43,511 bases of DNA from a virus: IMG/VR virus record IMGVR_UViG_3300024348_000092, positions 1 to 43,511 of that record. One strand, given 5' to 3'. The translations under genes were made by a program, and so were the position numbers. The notes under the pieces are model-generated. The model ran no database searches, was not told the origin of the DNA, and saw only the letters and a list, made by a program, of their open reading frames with translations. Positions 42,146 to 43,511 of this stretch are shown here, one piece after another (the first letter of the stretch is position 1; every line of letters starts with the position of its first letter).

Positions 42146-42801
42146 ATGCTCAATTCATTCTTAGCTATAATGTAGTTCTTAACAAAGTCGGAACGTACTA
42201 TGTCCTCTACCTCATATTCAATGAAATCGAAATCACCCATACGTTTAAGTATTTGCATAAATTTTTGCATACCATTTTTCTCTAGGTCTGCTTGCCTAAA
42301 ATCTCCACAGAATATTACTCTACAGTTCTGTCCTATACGAGTAATAATTGAATCTAGCTCGTGAAAAGACATATTTTGGCACTCATCTACTAATATAACT
42401 GCGTGCTTCAATGTAATACCCCTAATGAAAGAGGTGGTCATAAACTCTACTAGAGACTTCTGTTTTAGTATACCGTAAGCATCTCCTCGTGCAAACAACT
42501 CATTTGATACTGCTTGATAGGGTTCTTCGTATACTGAAGATTTTTCTTTTTCTGTTCCGGGAAGAAACCCAATATCCCGAGTTGGTACTGCACTACGAAT
42601 AATTACTAACTTTTCATATGCTCCTTTTGACATATCATCGAAAGCAAGGTAACAAGATATAAAAGTTTTTCCTGTTCCTGCTAATCCATGCAGAATTAAA
42701 TGTTTATTAGAATCAAATGCCTTTACTTGATTCCGCGTTAAAGGTTCTATTTCCTGAAGGGTTAAACTAGCCCCTGCAAGAGTACGGTTTCTTTTAGCCA
42801 T
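42142..42801 (-). CDS. PhoH-like ATPase
   Basis: A protein of 219 residues with Walker A GLAGTGKT (39-46), VILVDECQNM Walker B (134-143) and a GDFRQADL sensor region, plus TRNQVKAFDSNKH and SAVPTRDIGFLPG typical of PhoH. The host protein is linked to phosphate starvation, and phage copies are common in marine phages, with an unsettled role, possibly RNA metabolism. It starts 3 bases after the previous stop and ends in ATGA overlap with the helicase. Confidence 0.94.
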   Translation of the reverse strand: MAKRNRTLAGASLTLQEIEPLTRNQVKAFDSNKHLILHGLAGTGKTFISCYLAFDDMSKGAYEKLVIIRSAVPTRDIGFLPGTEKEKSSVYEEPYQAVSNELFARGDAYGILKQKSLVEFMTTSFIRGITLKHAVILVDECQNMSFHELDSIITRIGQNCRVIFCGDFRQADLEKNGMQKFMQILKRMGDFDFIEYEVEDIVRSDFVKNYIIAKNELSI

Positions 42802-42804
42802 AAA

Positions 42805-43311
42805 TTATACTTTTCGTCTTGTGTCTTTGAGTTTCTCTTCAGAATACTCGTAAAGCATCCACGGTAGTCCTTGTAGATGCAGTATCCCTGCCCATTGCAT
42901 TCCATGCAAGGGAGGCCGTGGAACGGTAAAAGGTGAGGTACAGCCTTTTACTCGTATTAGTGAAGCGGTATCCTTGCGTATCACTTCAATAATTTTTAAA
43001 TATTTTAAATTAGCAAACTTAGTTTTTTGATAAATAAAAGGCTTTCCGTTATTATCTATAAAGCACTTAGTTGTTTGTTTAAGTATGCCATTATGATTTT
43101 GTATTGCTTTTTTAAGTGGATACAGGTCTGGTTGCGGAGTCTGTAATCTACGAATACCCATAGTACTTCCTGGCATATTTGTATCATCTATTACCTGCCC
43201 CTCCACAAATAGCAACCCGTCTGCATGCTCCCACTCATTTGAGTATAGTAGAAATACTGGGAACTGTATATTATGTAATGTTCTATATGTTATCACCATA
43301 GGTTTTCTCAT
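42805..43311 (-). CDS. Unknown protein downstream of DNA polymerase
   Basis: A protein of 168 residues from ATG 43311. A TTG at 43320 and an ATG at 43299 (MVITYRTLHN, with GAG 7-8 bases upstream) are alternatives. Predicted mixed alpha/beta: VFLLYSNEWEHADGLLFVEG, then a charged middle and a C-terminal PRPPLHGMQWAGILHLQG. No family recognised. It overlaps the polymerase end by 29 bases and precedes phoH by 3 bases, so it belongs to the replication operon. Confidence 0.65.
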   Translation of the reverse strand: MRKPMVITYRTLHNIQFPVFLLYSNEWEHADGLLFVEGQVIDDTNMPGSTMGIRRLQTPQPDLYPLKKAIQNHNGILKQTTKCFIDNNGKPFIYQKTKFANLKYLKIIEVIRKDTASLIRVKGCTSPFTVPRPPLHGMQWAGILHLQGLPWMLYEYSEEKLKDTRRKV

Positions 43312-43511
43312 ATTTACCAAAGGCGTAGTCGTTACCTATATCCCAGTCAGTACCTACGGCACAACCTGGAATACTAAGTCCTCTATCCATTTGTATATAA
43401 TAATCTAACTGTTCTTTGTAGCCGTCTACTTCCTCGTCTGGTACTTCTGCTAAAATTGAGTCATGAACAAGTGCAAATATACGTGCTTTCTTGTTGTTTG
43501 CTTTAAGCCAA
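43283..43511 (-). CDS. polA: DNA polymerase family A, C-terminal end (partial)
   Basis: The minus-strand frame runs in from the right edge and stops at 43283-43285, giving 75 residues. ALVHDSILAEVPDEE contains motif C (His-Asp-Ser) of family A polymerases, where the Asp is a catalytic metal ligand, and the end (IPGCAVGTDWDIGNDYAFGK) is typical of phage members. This is the replicative polymerase of the phage; the main part lies outside the window. The polymerase stop overlaps the next gene. Confidence 0.9.
   Translation of the reverse strand, partial: WLKANNKKARIFALVHDSILAEVPDEEVDGYKEQLDYYIQMDRGLSIPGCAVGTDWDIGNDYAFGKYEKTYGDNI

Overview
The window is part of the genome of a tailed, lambda/HK97-like siphophage (long non-contractile tail). 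It is A+T-rich. Almost every gene has a Shine-Dalgarno sequence, and intergenic promoters match sigma-70 closely. The proteins resemble those of marine phages infecting Gram-negative bacteria: a B12-dependent ribonucleotide reductase, PhoH, a proteobacterial outer-membrane protein of the TIGR02001/Gcw_chp type, and fibre domains common in marine phages. A marine proteobacterial host is an inference; the sequence does not name it. No integrase, repressor, lysis gene, tRNA or CRISPR array is visible, so neither lifestyle nor lysis can be judged here.

Layout. Bases 1-31,902 are on the plus strand and build the virion in the usual order: end of an HNH endonuclease, portal, a small unknown protein, a fused prohead protease-major capsid gene (with a strong in-frame internal start for the capsid part), UUCG terminator, head-tail adaptor, tail-completion-like protein, tail terminator, major tail tube, second UUCG terminator, sigma-70 promoter, tail assembly chaperones G/GT with a -1 frameshift, tape measure, and the lambda-like tail-tip series M-L-K-I-J. 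L carries two carbohydrate-binding-like modules inserted in its iron-sulfur region. After J, a consensus promoter opens a set of small fibre/baseplate-decoration genes.

The most unusual stretch is 24,358-31,932, a self-contained transcription unit: a consensus promoter inside an inverted repeat, a repetitive fibre gene, a 1,028-residue protein that is mostly Thr/Ser repeats (mucin-like), a 47-residue coiled coil, two proteins with features suggesting glycosyltransferase folds, a PurD-like ATP-grasp ligase, and a bidirectional terminator. I propose this is a Thr/Ser-rich fibre made together with its own decorating enzymes. That is inference from gene content and order.

Bases 31,940-43,511 are on the minus strand, transcribed towards the same terminator. 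They hold DNA metabolism: end of family A DNA polymerase, an unknown protein, PhoH, an SF2 helicase, a JmjC/cupin oxygenase, then (after a perfect sigma-70 promoter) an unknown protein, a putative SSB, two PD-(D/E)XK-type nucleases, Mre11/Rad50-like gp47/gp46, an outer-membrane beta-barrel, a 5'-3' flap exonuclease, the class II ribonucleotide reductase and a small coiled-coil protein. Genes overlap by ATGA or TAATG throughout, indicating translational coupling. No gene-free stretch exceeds 300 bases.
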